The position numbers and the translations under genes are program-made. The notes beneath the pieces are model-generated. The model was not told the DNA's origin. It did not search any database and saw nothing but the letters and a program-made list of their open reading frames with translations. Below are positions 1 through 8,801 of a stretch of DNA of 64,000 bases, piece by piece (positions within the stretch are counted from its first letter, which is position 1; each line of letters begins with the position of its first letter). The stretch is from Actinopolymorpha singaporensis (GTDB taxonomy: Bacteria; Actinomycetota; Actinomycetes; Propionibacteriales; Actinopolymorphaceae): assembly GCF_900104745.1 (NCBI RefSeq), contig NZ_LT629732.1, positions 806,001 through 870,000 of the forward strand, written 5' to 3'.

Positions 1-2
1 GG

Positions 3-1676
3 GGATACTCCCCGACCTGGCTGCTGTGGGTGAGCGTCGGCTACCTGGTACTGGCGATCACGCCCGCCGCCCAGGTGCTCGTGGTTTCCTGGCTGGTCGA
101 AACATCTGGGGGGACGGCACGTGAGTATGTCCCTCCGCTCCTGGTGCTGACCGTCCTGCTCGGTCTGGGGCAGGCGATGACGCAGAACACGAACCTGATC
201 GGTCAACGGACGGCAAACCGCCTACGTGCTTACTACCAGGACGAGCTCATGCGGGCGGTTGCGGCCCTTCCACCCCAACGGGTTGGCCAGGCGCAGACCA
301 ACGCGACGATTCAGGGCTGCCGTAGCTCACTGGGCGACCTGGGTAGGTTGGCGAGCTCCGTTGTGGCGTCGGTGGGTGCGCTCGTCACTGCCGCCGCGCT
401 GTGCGTGTCGGTCTGGAAGATCAGCCCCGTCGCAGGTGTCCTGGTAGTTGCCGCGCTCGTTCCCAACCTGCTCGTGTTCGCCTGGGAAGCCAAGATGCAG
501 GATGCAGCATTTGTGCCGTACGGGGAATGGGAGAGACGGTCGGAGTACGCCGTCGAGCAACTGGTCGGGCAACGTACGGCAACCGAACTGGCGACCCTCG
601 GCTCGGGTGCCGTCGTCGCGGAGGTGGCCGACACTCGCCGCAGGACGGCAGATGCGATTCTCGACCGCATCCTCCTTCTGCTCACACGTTCCGGGACCAT
701 TTCCGGTGGCGGCACAGCGATGCTGCTGGGCGGAGCGCTGGCGGGCGTGGTTGTGGGAGGGTCCAGGGGCGCGGGAATCGCGGCGGGCATCGTGGGTGTC
801 CTGTCCGGAGTGGCGGCCACCAGGGACGCGGGGTTCTCCTTCGGCGACCTGATCTCGTTCGCCCCGAAGGTCCGTGCCTACCGTCAGTTCGTGGAGTCTG
901 TTCCGCGATCGGCGGACACCCAGAGCCGAGCTGACGCCCAGAGCGTCGACGTACGTCGTCTGACCGTCACCTATCCGGGCTCCGAAAGGCCGGCAATCAG
1001 GGAACTCTCACTCTCCGCGGAGAAGGGCCAGATCATTGCGCTCGTCGGGGTGAACGGTGCGGGTAAGACGACGGCGATCAACACAATTCTGGGACTCCTC
1101 GAGCCCGATGCCGGAGCGGTCGCCGTCGACGGTGTGGATGCCGCAGCCCTGCCGCTGGCGGCACGTCTCGGCTACTTCGGGCTGCTCACCCAGGAGTTCG
1201 GCCGCTATGAGTTCACTGTTCGGGACAATGTCAGAATCGGCCGTCCGGACGGTAGGGCGACCGACGACGAGATCTGGCAAGCGCTCGACTCCGCCCACGC
1301 CGGAGATTTCGTCCGGAGGTTGAAGGACGGGCTCGACACCCAGCTCGGGTCGCAGTTCGGAGGTGTCGGTCTCTCGGGCGGCCAGTGGCAACGACTCGCT
1401 CTTGCGCGCATCTACTTGCGCGACGCTCCGATCTGGATTCTCGACGAACCCACGTCAGCCATTGATGCCGAGGCAGAGCAGCAGATCTTCGCGGAGCTGC
1501 AGCGGACCAGATCAGACCGGATCACGATCGTGGTGTCACACCGTGCGTGGACCCTCAAAGGCATGGACCACATCTACGTCCTTGACCAGGGCCGGATCGT
1601 CGAGCACGGAACCTACGAGCAGCTGATCACCCAGCAGCGTCGCTTTTCGCAGATCTTCGCCGAGCAGGTCGCGTGA
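3..1676 (+). CDS. ABC exporter, fused permease and ATP-binding protein (5' end outside window)
   Basis: Half-transporter of the type I exporter class: an N-terminal membrane domain with about six hydrophobic segments, then a nucleotide-binding domain in the last ~240 residues. Seen directly: Walker A GVNGAGKTT near residue 340, signature LSGGQWQRLALAR, Walker B WILDEPTSAID and the H-loop in VVSHR. The frame is open back to the window edge, so the GTG at 30 may not be the true start and some N-terminal residues are probably missing. It converges with the formate dehydrogenase operon, 22 bp away. The substrate cannot be told; export of a peptide, lipid or drug is typical of the class. Confidence 0.85.
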   Translation, partial: GYSPTWLLWVSVGYLVLAITPAAQVLVVSWLVETSGGTAREYVPPLLVLTVLLGLGQAMTQNTNLIGQRTANRLRAYYQDELMRAVAALPPQRVGQAQTNATIQGCRSSLGDLGRLASSVVASVGALVTAAALCVSVWKISPVAGVLVVAALVPNLLVFAWEAKMQDAAFVPYGEWERRSEYAVEQLVGQRTATELATLGSGAVVAEVADTRRRTADAILDRILLLLTRSGTISGGGTAMLLGGALAGVVVGGSRGAGIAAGIVGVLSGVAATRDAGFSFGDLISFAPKVRAYRQFVESVPRSADTQSRADAQSVDVRRLTVTYPGSERPAIRELSLSAEKGQIIALVGVNGAGKTTAINTILGLLEPDAGAVAVDGVDAAALPLAARLGYFGLLTQEFGRYEFTVRDNVRIGRPDGRATDDEIWQALDSAHAGDFVRRLKDGLDTQLGSQFGGVGLSGGQWQRLALARIYLRDAPIWILDEPTSAIDAEAEQQIFAELQRTRSDRITIVVSHRAWTLKGMDHIYVLDQGRIVEHGTYEQLITQQRRFSQIFAEQVA

Positions 1677-1698
1677 CGTTCGTGTAGGTCGCCGGCCC

Positions 1699-4449
1699 TC
1701 AGGCGCGACGCAGGCGGACGGCGGTGAGCTTGTACTCCGGGCAGGACGTCACCTCGTCCGCCTCCGCGGAGGTGAGCAGGTTCGCCGGCACTTCCGGAAA
1801 GGCGAACGTGAGGAACACCTCACCCACCGCCACTTCGTCGGTCACCCGGGCCGGAGCGGTCACGGCGCCCCTTCGGCTGGTGACTTCCACCGGGTCGCCC
1901 TCGCCGACGCCGAGCCGCCGCGCGTCGTCGGGGTGGAGGTCGAGGTGTTCGCCGGGCACCAGCGCCAGGTTCGGCGTACGCCGGGTCATCGTCCCGCTGT
2001 TGTAGTGCACCAGCCGCCGGCCGGTGATCAGGGCGTACGGGAAGTCCTCGTCGGGTGGCTCGCCCGGCGGCAGCCAGGGCCGGGCCGCGAGGTGAGCACG
2101 CCCGTCCGGGGTGGCGAAGGCCGTCCCGTACAACCGTGGCTCGCCCTGGTCGTCGAGTGCGCGACACGGCCAGTGCACCGCACCTTCCCGGTCGAGGCGT
2201 TCGTGGGAGATGCCGGCGAACACCGGTGTGAGTTCGCCGCACTCGGCCAGCGCCGCGGCCGGGTCGGGGCAGCCGAGGTCGACGCCGAGCGCGCCGCCGA
2301 CGGCCCGCAGCACGTCGAAGTCGGTGTATGCCTGGCCGGGCGGGTCGAGGGCCGGCCGGACCCGCTGAAACCGCCGGTCGAAGTTGACGAACGTGCCGTC
2401 CTTCTCCAGGAACGAGCTACCCGGCAGCACCACGTCGGCGACCTGCGCGGTGGCGGACAGGAAGATCTCCTGGCTCACCAGGAAGTCGCACGCGTCGATT
2501 GCCGCGCGGACATGCCGGGAGTTGGGGTCGGTCGCCAGGATGTCCTCGCCGAACACGTACATCGCCCGCACCCGCCCGGCGAGCGCGGCGTCGAACATCT
2601 CCGGGATCCGCAGCCCCGGCCGCTCGGGCACCGGCGTCCCCCACACCGCCGCGAACCTCCCCCGCACCTCGGGGTCGTCGACCCGCTGGTAGCCGGGCAG
2701 CATGTCGGGCAGCGCGCCCATGTCGGAGGCGCCCTGCACGTTGTTCTGACCGCGCAACGGGTTGACGCCCCCACCGTGCGGCGTCCCGACGGCGCCGCGC
2801 AGGATCGCGAGGTTGGCGAGCGTACGGACCCCGTCGGTCCCGTGCGCGTGTTCGGTGACACCGAGCCCGTAGACGATCGCCGGTCGCCGCGCGGTGCCGT
2901 ACGCCTCGGCGGCCGCGGCCAGCGCGTCCGGCGGGACGCCGCTCAGCTCGGCCACGCGGTCGGGCGGGTAGTCGGCCAGCAGCTCCCGCAGCTCCTCGAG
3001 GCCGTCCGCGCGGGCCGCGAGAAACTCCTCGTCGACGTGGCCGCGGTCGACAAGCAGGCGGGCCAGCCCGTTGAACACCGCGACATTCGACCCGGGCCGC
3101 CCCCGCAGGTGGACGTCGGCCAGCCGGGCCAGTTCGGTCCGCCGCGGGTCGAGGACCACCAGGCGGGCACCGCGCAGCGCCGCCTGCGCGATCCGCGCAC
3201 CGATCACCGGGTGGGCCTGGGTGACGTTGGCGCCGGCGACGAGGATGCAGTCGGCGACGTCGAGATCCTCGGCGGGGTTGGTGCCGCCGGCCAGCCCGAA
3301 GCTCGCGATCAGCCCGACGGCCGAGGGTGCGTGGCAGATGCGCGAACAGTTGTCGACGTTGTTGGTGCCGATCGCCGTTCGCATCAGCTTCTGCAGCAGG
3401 TAGTTCTCCTCGTTGGTGGACCGGGCCGAGGAGATCGCGGCGATGGCGTCCGGCCCGTGCCGGTCGCGGATCCGGGCCAGTTCACGGCCTACCACGGCGA
3501 GCGCCTCGTCCCAGGCGGCGGGTTCGAGCCGGCCCTTACGCCGTACCAACGGGGTGGTGAGCCGGTCCGGGGAGCGCACGAACCCGTACGCGAAGCGGCC
3601 CTTGACACAGGCATGGCCGCGGTTGACCGGGCCGTCCAGAGCCGGGGTGACGGCAAGGATGCCGGAGTCACGGGTGTGCACGTCCAGGGTGCAGCCGACG
3701 CCGCAGTAACCGCAGGTGGTCCGGGTGACCAGGTCGGCCGGGCGGCCACCGGAAGGCAGGGTGAGAGAAGTCCGGGCGGCGGGCGTACTCCCCGCGGTGG
3801 CGTACGACGTGAGCACCGACACCGGCCCGCTCAGTGCGCCACTCGGGCAGGAGTCGACGCACCCGCCGCACGCCACGCAGTCCGACTCCACCCACGGGCC
3901 GCCGGCGCCGGCCGCCACGACGGTGTCCGCGCCCCGGCCGGCCATGGTCAGCGCGAAGGTTCCCTGTACCTCGTCGCACATCCGCACGCACCGGCCGCAG
4001 GCGATGCACAGGTCGGCGTCGAGCCGGACGTACGGGTGCGAGTCGTCCCGGCCCAGACCCCGGCCGGCCAGGTCGAACGCCGACGCCTCCACCCCGAGCC
4101 GCGCGCACACGGCCGCGAGTTCGGTGGGCAGGCCGAGCGCTCGTTCGGGGATGCGTTCGACCATCAGCTCCAGCACCCGGCGAACCATGGCGGCCACGTC
4201 GCGGTCGTCGGTCCGTACCTCGGCGCCTTCCTCGGCCGGGGTGGTGCACGCGGCGGCCACACCGCGGCCGGTGCGCACCAGGCACACCCGGCAGGCGCCC
4301 GACGGGGCCAGCCGGTCGTCGAAGCAGAGTGTCGGTACGTCCCCGCCGGCCGCGCGCACGGCGTCCAGCAGCGTCCCGCCAGCGGCCACCTCCACCGGCT
4401 CCCCGTCGACCCGCAGCCGTACGGCGGCCCGCACCCGCTCCCCGGTCAC
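1699..4449 (-). CDS. Formate dehydrogenase alpha subunit, molybdopterin/iron-sulfur
   Basis: Catalytic subunit of a cytoplasmic NAD-dependent formate dehydrogenase (formate to CO2). About 916 residues from a GTG at 4449 that overlaps the stop of the beta-subunit gene (GTGA). Domains in order: plant-type 2Fe-2S domain (Cys42, 53, 56, 68), two 4Fe-4S clusters (CIACGRCVRMC at 148-158, CVACGGCVDSC at 191-201), then the bis-MGD domain with its own cluster (CGYCGVGC from 246). The metal ligand position reads SRICHAP (Cys372), so it is a cysteine rather than a selenocysteine enzyme. Longer upstream readings of the frame lie inside the beta gene and are rejected. Confidence 0.9.
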   Translation of the reverse strand: MTGERVRAAVRLRVDGEPVEVAAGGTLLDAVRAAGGDVPTLCFDDRLAPSGACRVCLVRTGRGVAAACTTPAEEGAEVRTDDRDVAAMVRRVLELMVERIPERALGLPTELAAVCARLGVEASAFDLAGRGLGRDDSHPYVRLDADLCIACGRCVRMCDEVQGTFALTMAGRGADTVVAAGAGGPWVESDCVACGGCVDSCPSGALSGPVSVLTSYATAGSTPAARTSLTLPSGGRPADLVTRTTCGYCGVGCTLDVHTRDSGILAVTPALDGPVNRGHACVKGRFAYGFVRSPDRLTTPLVRRKGRLEPAAWDEALAVVGRELARIRDRHGPDAIAAISSARSTNEENYLLQKLMRTAIGTNNVDNCSRICHAPSAVGLIASFGLAGGTNPAEDLDVADCILVAGANVTQAHPVIGARIAQAALRGARLVVLDPRRTELARLADVHLRGRPGSNVAVFNGLARLLVDRGHVDEEFLAARADGLEELRELLADYPPDRVAELSGVPPDALAAAAEAYGTARRPAIVYGLGVTEHAHGTDGVRTLANLAILRGAVGTPHGGGVNPLRGQNNVQGASDMGALPDMLPGYQRVDDPEVRGRFAAVWGTPVPERPGLRIPEMFDAALAGRVRAMYVFGEDILATDPNSRHVRAAIDACDFLVSQEIFLSATAQVADVVLPGSSFLEKDGTFVNFDRRFQRVRPALDPPGQAYTDFDVLRAVGGALGVDLGCPDPAAALAECGELTPVFAGISHERLDREGAVHWPCRALDDQGEPRLYGTAFATPDGRAHLAARPWLPPGEPPDEDFPYALITGRRLVHYNSGTMTRRTPNLALVPGEHLDLHPDDARRLGVGEGDPVEVTSRRGAVTAPARVTDEVAVGEVFLTFAFPEVPANLLTSAEADEVTSCPEYKLTAVRLRRA

Positions 4450-6149
4450 GACAGCTCTTCCCCGTACACCCGGCGCAGGCCGCGCACGACAGCCGGGAGC
4501 CGGGTACCGAACGGGCACAGGCTCGCGTTCTCCATCGTGTCCAGCAGGGCGTCGTCGCGGGCGGCCGCCTCGGGCCGGCGTTCGCCGAGCCGGGTCCCCT
4601 CGCGGCAGGGCGTGCACGTGCCGCAGGTCTCCCGCGCGCCGAACTCCCACAACGCCCGCAGCAGGTCGCGCGGGTCGACCTGGTCGTCGACGGCGACCAG
4701 GCTGCCGTGCCCGGGCGGCGCTCCGGCCTCGACGAGGGCTGCTCCCAGCAACGGCACGTCGAGCTGGTCCGGGCCGAGGAAGCCGCCGAGCGGGCCGCCC
4801 ACCTGGAGCGCGCGCAACCGGGCGCCCCGGGCCAGCCCGCCACCGAGACCGAGCACGATGTCCCGCATCGGCGTGCCCAGCTCCACCTCGTACACACCAG
4901 GACGCCGGAAGCGCTCGTTCAGGCAGACCAGCAACGTCCCCGTCTCCGGCGGCACACCGCGCGCGGCGTGGGCTCGCCCACCCTCGGCGACGATGGCCGG
5001 GACCGCCGCCAGCGTCTCCACGTTGTTCAGCGCGGTGGGCCGGCCGAGCAGGCCGTACTCGGCGGGATACGGCGGTCGCGGGCGCACTGTGGCCCGCACA
5101 CCCGCCAGCGACCGAAGCAGGGAGGTCTCCTCTCCCGCCAGGTAGGACCCGGCACCCGAGACGACCGTGACATCGAGCCGGACGCCGGAGCCGTGCGGGT
5201 TGTCGCCCAGGTGGCCGTCGGCGTACGCCTGGGCGACCGCCTCGCGGAGCCGGTCGAAGGCGCGCGGGTACTCCGACCGCACGTAGACGAACCCCCGCTC
5301 CGCCCCGCAGGCCAGCGCGGCCAGAGCGAGCCCCTCCAGCAGCCGACCGGGGTCCTGCTCCATCAGCACCCGGTCGGAGAACGACCCGGGGTCACCCTCG
5401 TCACCGTTGGCGACGACGTAACGCTGCGCGGGCGGAACGTCCGAGCCCGCCACCGCCCGCCACTTGTGTGCGGTGGGAAACCCCGCACCGCCCCGGCCGC
5501 GAAGCCCTGCGGTCGCCACCTCGGCTCGGATCCGGCTGGCGACCGTGGCAGGTCCGCCGTCTGACCGAACGGCCGCCAGCAGCCGCGGCCACGCCTGCCA
5601 GGAAGGCTCCTCGCCGACGACGCCCCGCAGGACGACCGGTGGAGTGGCGGCTCGGACGACGGGTTCGGGGGCGCGGGGCGGCGCCTCCTCGGCGAGCTGC
5701 GCGGCGAGGTCGGCTCCCGCGCGTGGCAGGTCGCCGTCCAACGCGGCCGGGCCCGTGTAGCAGTAACCCAGGCAGTGCACCTCCTGCAGCGACACCCGCC
5801 CGTCCACGGTGCACTCGCCCGGAGGCACGCCGAGGACGCGGGACACCTCGGCGACGTGACGGCCACCTCCGCTGGCGACGAAGCAGGCCGTGCCCGCACA
5901 CACCCGCACGTGCCGGGTGCCCTGCCGGCCGCGGAGGTCGGCGTAGTAACTCGCGGCGCCGTGCACGGCGGCGACCGGAAGGCGCACTTCTTCGGCCACG
6001 ACGCGTTGGTCCTCGGGGGTGACCACACCGTGCGAGCTGCGCGCCGCGCGCAGCCGGGCCAGACCGCCGTACGCCGGTCCGCCGGTGCGGCGTTCCAGTC
6101 CGTCCAGCGACGCCCCGGTCGGCCCGTGCTCCACCTCGCCTTCACGCAC
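4446..6149 (-). CDS. Formate dehydrogenase beta/gamma fusion (NuoE-NuoF type diaphorase)
   Basis: NAD-reducing diaphorase partner of the downstream alpha subunit. It fuses two Complex-I-like modules: an N-terminal thioredoxin-like 2Fe-2S domain (Cys84, 89, 126, 130, NuoE/FdsG type) and a NuoF/FdsB module with the FMN/NADH glycine-rich stretch RGRGGAGFPT, NGDEGDPGSF and a C-terminal 4Fe-4S motif CGTCTPCREG. Electrons from formate would pass through the clusters to FMN and NAD+. Its GTG start lies 7 bp after the P-type ATPase stop and its stop overlaps the alpha-subunit start, so the three genes are probably one operon. Separate FdsG and FdsB genes are not present. Confidence 0.88.
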   Translation of the reverse strand: MREGEVEHGPTGASLDGLERRTGGPAYGGLARLRAARSSHGVVTPEDQRVVAEEVRLPVAAVHGAASYYADLRGRQGTRHVRVCAGTACFVASGGGRHVAEVSRVLGVPPGECTVDGRVSLQEVHCLGYCYTGPAALDGDLPRAGADLAAQLAEEAPPRAPEPVVRAATPPVVLRGVVGEEPSWQAWPRLLAAVRSDGGPATVASRIRAEVATAGLRGRGGAGFPTAHKWRAVAGSDVPPAQRYVVANGDEGDPGSFSDRVLMEQDPGRLLEGLALAALACGAERGFVYVRSEYPRAFDRLREAVAQAYADGHLGDNPHGSGVRLDVTVVSGAGSYLAGEETSLLRSLAGVRATVRPRPPYPAEYGLLGRPTALNNVETLAAVPAIVAEGGRAHAARGVPPETGTLLVCLNERFRRPGVYEVELGTPMRDIVLGLGGGLARGARLRALQVGGPLGGFLGPDQLDVPLLGAALVEAGAPPGHGSLVAVDDQVDPRDLLRALWEFGARETCGTCTPCREGTRLGERRPEAAARDDALLDTMENASLCPFGTRLPAVVRGLRRVYGEELS

Positions 6150-6156
6150 GCAGCAC

Positions 6157-8682
6157 TCATGCCCGGCGGCGACCGGCGAGGAACCGATCCAGCCGAATCG
6201 CGACGTACCCGGCGAACGACACCACGCACACCACCGCCAGGTCGGGCAGGGAAACGGGTTCGGTCTCGAGCAGGTCGCGCAGCAGCGGAACGTAGACCCC
6301 GGCCGCCTGCAGTCCGAACGCGACCACGACGGCCAGCAGCAGGAACGGGTTGGTCAGGGTGCCGGGCCGGGCCCGCGAGCCCAGGCCGATCCACAGCTGC
6401 GTCGCGCCCAGAGTCAGGAACGCCATGCTCTGCCAGGGCCGCCCGGTCGCGTGCGCCCACACCGCCACCCCGAGCGTCACCGCGGCGACCACCACGGCCA
6501 GCCGCACCACCCGCTGCCACAGCCCGGCGCCGAGAATGTGTTCGGCCGGTGGGCGCGGCGGCGAGCGCATCAGGTCCCCCTCGGCCGGTTCGGCGCCGAG
6601 CGCGACGCCGGGCAGCCCGTGCGTGAGCAGGTTGACCCACAGGATCTGTGCGGGCCGCAGCGGCAGGGGAAAGCCGAGAAACGGGCCGGCCAGCATCACC
6701 AGGATCTCCGCGGCGCCGCCGGCCAGCCCGTACGCCAGGAAGCGGCGGACGTTGGCGTAGATCCGCCGGCCCTCCTCCACCGCCGCCACCAGGGTGGCGA
6801 GTTCGTCGTCGGCGAGGACGAGGTCCGAGGCCTCGCGGGCCACCTCCGTGCCACGCCGGCCCATGGCCACCCCGATGTCGGCGCTGCGCAGGGCGGGTGC
6901 GTCGTTCACCCCGTCGCCGGTCATCGCGACCACCTCCGAGCGGTCGCGGTACGCGTGGATGATGGCCAGCTTCTGCTCCGGGCTGGTCCGGGCGTACACC
7001 CGCCTGTCCTCGCCGCCGCCAACCCCCTCGATGCCGACCTGGCGGGCGATCGCGTGCGCGGTCGCGGGGTGGTCGCCGGTGATCAGCACCGGTGCGATCC
7101 CCGCCTGCCGGCACGCGGCGATGGTCGCGGGTGCCGAAGCCCGCGGCGGGTCGGCGATGGCCACCAGGCCCAGCAGGCGCAGGCCGTCCTCGAGTCGGGC
7201 CTCCCAGGCGACCGGGCCGTCCGCCGGGGGAAGGCTGTCGCGCTCGGCGCCGGCGACGGCGAGCACACGGTAGCCCTCGGCGGCGTACTCCTCGGTCCGC
7301 CGGGCGGCGCGCGCCAGCACGTCGGTGCCGTCGGAGAGCAGCGGGTTGCGCAGGACCACCTCGGGCGCGCCCTTGCAGACGACGAGGTACGAGGCCGGTC
7401 GGAGAAGATGCACCGTGGTCATCCGCTTGCGGGCGTTGTCGAACGGGATCTCACCCACCCGCGGCCACGTGCGCTCCAGCGCGGCCCGTGTCAACCCAAG
7501 CTTGCCGCCGGCCGCGAGCAGCGCCACCTCGGTGGGATCGCCCGCCGCACTCCAGGATTCCGCGCCGGTACGCGGGGGCAGCAGGCTCGCGTCGGTGCAC
7601 AGGACGCCCGCCCGCAGCAGGTCCACCACGTCGGGCGGCGCCTCCGTCGGATCGACCGGCCGGCCGTTCCGGAACAACGTGCCCTCCGGTGCGTACCCGG
7701 CGCCGGACACCTCCACCTCGCCGGCGAAGGTCCACAGCCGCTGCACCACCATCGCGCCCTCGGTGAGAGTGCCGGTCTTGTCGGTGGCGATCACCGTCAC
7801 CGAGCCGAGCGTCTCCACTGCCGGCAGCCGGCGCACGATCGCGTTCCGGCGGGCCATCCGGCGCGCCCCCAGCGCCAGCGCCAGCGTCACCACCGCCGGC
7901 AGGGACTCCGGCACCGCGGCGACCAGCAGGCTGATGCCGGTGAGCACCATCAGCTCCAGCGGCTGGCCGCGCAACAGCCCGAGGACCAGCACCACGACAC
8001 ACAGGACTGCGGCGCTGATCGCGAGCACCCGGGCCACCCCGGTCAGCCGGCGCTGCAGCGGCGTACGGACCGGTTCGGCGGCCATCAGCGCGGCCACCCG
8101 CCCCATCGCGCTGGTCGCCCCGGTCGCAGTGACGACCGCGAGTCCCCGCCCGCGTACCACCACGGTGCCCGCCGACACCTCGTCGCCGGACTCCTCCGTG
8201 GAGGCGGCGGCCTTGTCCACCGGTACCGCCTCCCCGGTGAGCATGGACTCGTCGGCGGCGAACGCGACCGCCTCCACCAGCCGGGCGTCCGCCGGCACGA
8301 CCTGGCCCTCCGCCAGCACCAGCAGGTCGCCGGGCACCACCTCCGCGGCCGGCACCTCCCGTTCGGCGCTGTCGCGGACGACCCGCGCCGACGGGGCTGC
8401 CAGTGCGGCCAGCTCGGAGATCGCCTGGTCCGCGCGTACCTCCTGGCTGACCCCGACCGCGGTGTTCATCACGATCACCAACACGATGACCGTAGCGTCG
8501 GAGATGTCCCGGGTCGCGATGGTGAGCACCGCGGCAATCAGCAGGACGACGATCAGCGGGTCGCGCAACTGGGCGGCGAGGCGGCGGTAGAGCGGCACCG
8601 GCGGGCGGCGGGGCGGGGCGTTCGGGCCATACCGCTCCAACCGGGCCGCGGCGTCCGCCTCGGTCAGCCCGGCCTGGTCCAC
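6157..8682 (-). CDS. Cation-transporting P-type ATPase (P2 type)
   Basis: Membrane ion pump of the Ca2+/Mg2+-type P2 class, 841 residues, full length. Visible features: N-terminal cation-ATPase domain, actuator motif LTGEAVPV (TGE loop), membrane motif VPESLP where calcium pumps carry PEGL, phosphorylation motif DKTGTLT with the aspartate near residue 302, hinge motif TGDGVNDAP, and several hydrophobic helices at the C-terminus. No N-terminal heavy-metal domain is seen, so a P1B metal exporter is unlikely. It reads from GTG 8682 without a clear ribosome site and is the first gene of the formate dehydrogenase operon; the ion and the reason for the linkage are unknown. Confidence 0.88.
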   Translation of the reverse strand: MDQAGLTEADAAARLERYGPNAPPRRPPVPLYRRLAAQLRDPLIVVLLIAAVLTIATRDISDATVIVLVIVMNTAVGVSQEVRADQAISELAALAAPSARVVRDSAEREVPAAEVVPGDLLVLAEGQVVPADARLVEAVAFAADESMLTGEAVPVDKAAASTEESGDEVSAGTVVVRGRGLAVVTATGATSAMGRVAALMAAEPVRTPLQRRLTGVARVLAISAAVLCVVVLVLGLLRGQPLELMVLTGISLLVAAVPESLPAVVTLALALGARRMARRNAIVRRLPAVETLGSVTVIATDKTGTLTEGAMVVQRLWTFAGEVEVSGAGYAPEGTLFRNGRPVDPTEAPPDVVDLLRAGVLCTDASLLPPRTGAESWSAAGDPTEVALLAAGGKLGLTRAALERTWPRVGEIPFDNARKRMTTVHLLRPASYLVVCKGAPEVVLRNPLLSDGTDVLARAARRTEEYAAEGYRVLAVAGAERDSLPPADGPVAWEARLEDGLRLLGLVAIADPPRASAPATIAACRQAGIAPVLITGDHPATAHAIARQVGIEGVGGGEDRRVYARTSPEQKLAIIHAYRDRSEVVAMTGDGVNDAPALRSADIGVAMGRRGTEVAREASDLVLADDELATLVAAVEEGRRIYANVRRFLAYGLAGGAAEILVMLAGPFLGFPLPLRPAQILWVNLLTHGLPGVALGAEPAEGDLMRSPPRPPAEHILGAGLWQRVVRLAVVVAAVTLGVAVWAHATGRPWQSMAFLTLGATQLWIGLGSRARPGTLTNPFLLLAVVVAFGLQAAGVYVPLLRDLLETEPVSLPDLAVVCVVSFAGYVAIRLDRFLAGRRRA

Positions 8683-8801
8683 AGTGGAGAACTACCCAAC
8701 GAACCCCCTGGTCAGCGCTCCCGCAGCAGCCCTGCCATGGCTTACCGTGTGCCTGGGACCGGTGGGGGCCGGCTGGGGCGGGGACGTGAGACGGAGTACG
8801 C

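Noticed and set aside
1933..5145. 1070-codon open frame on the plus strand
   Set aside because: It is the antisense shadow of the formate dehydrogenase genes. Long open antisense frames are normal at this G+C content, and the translation has no domain.
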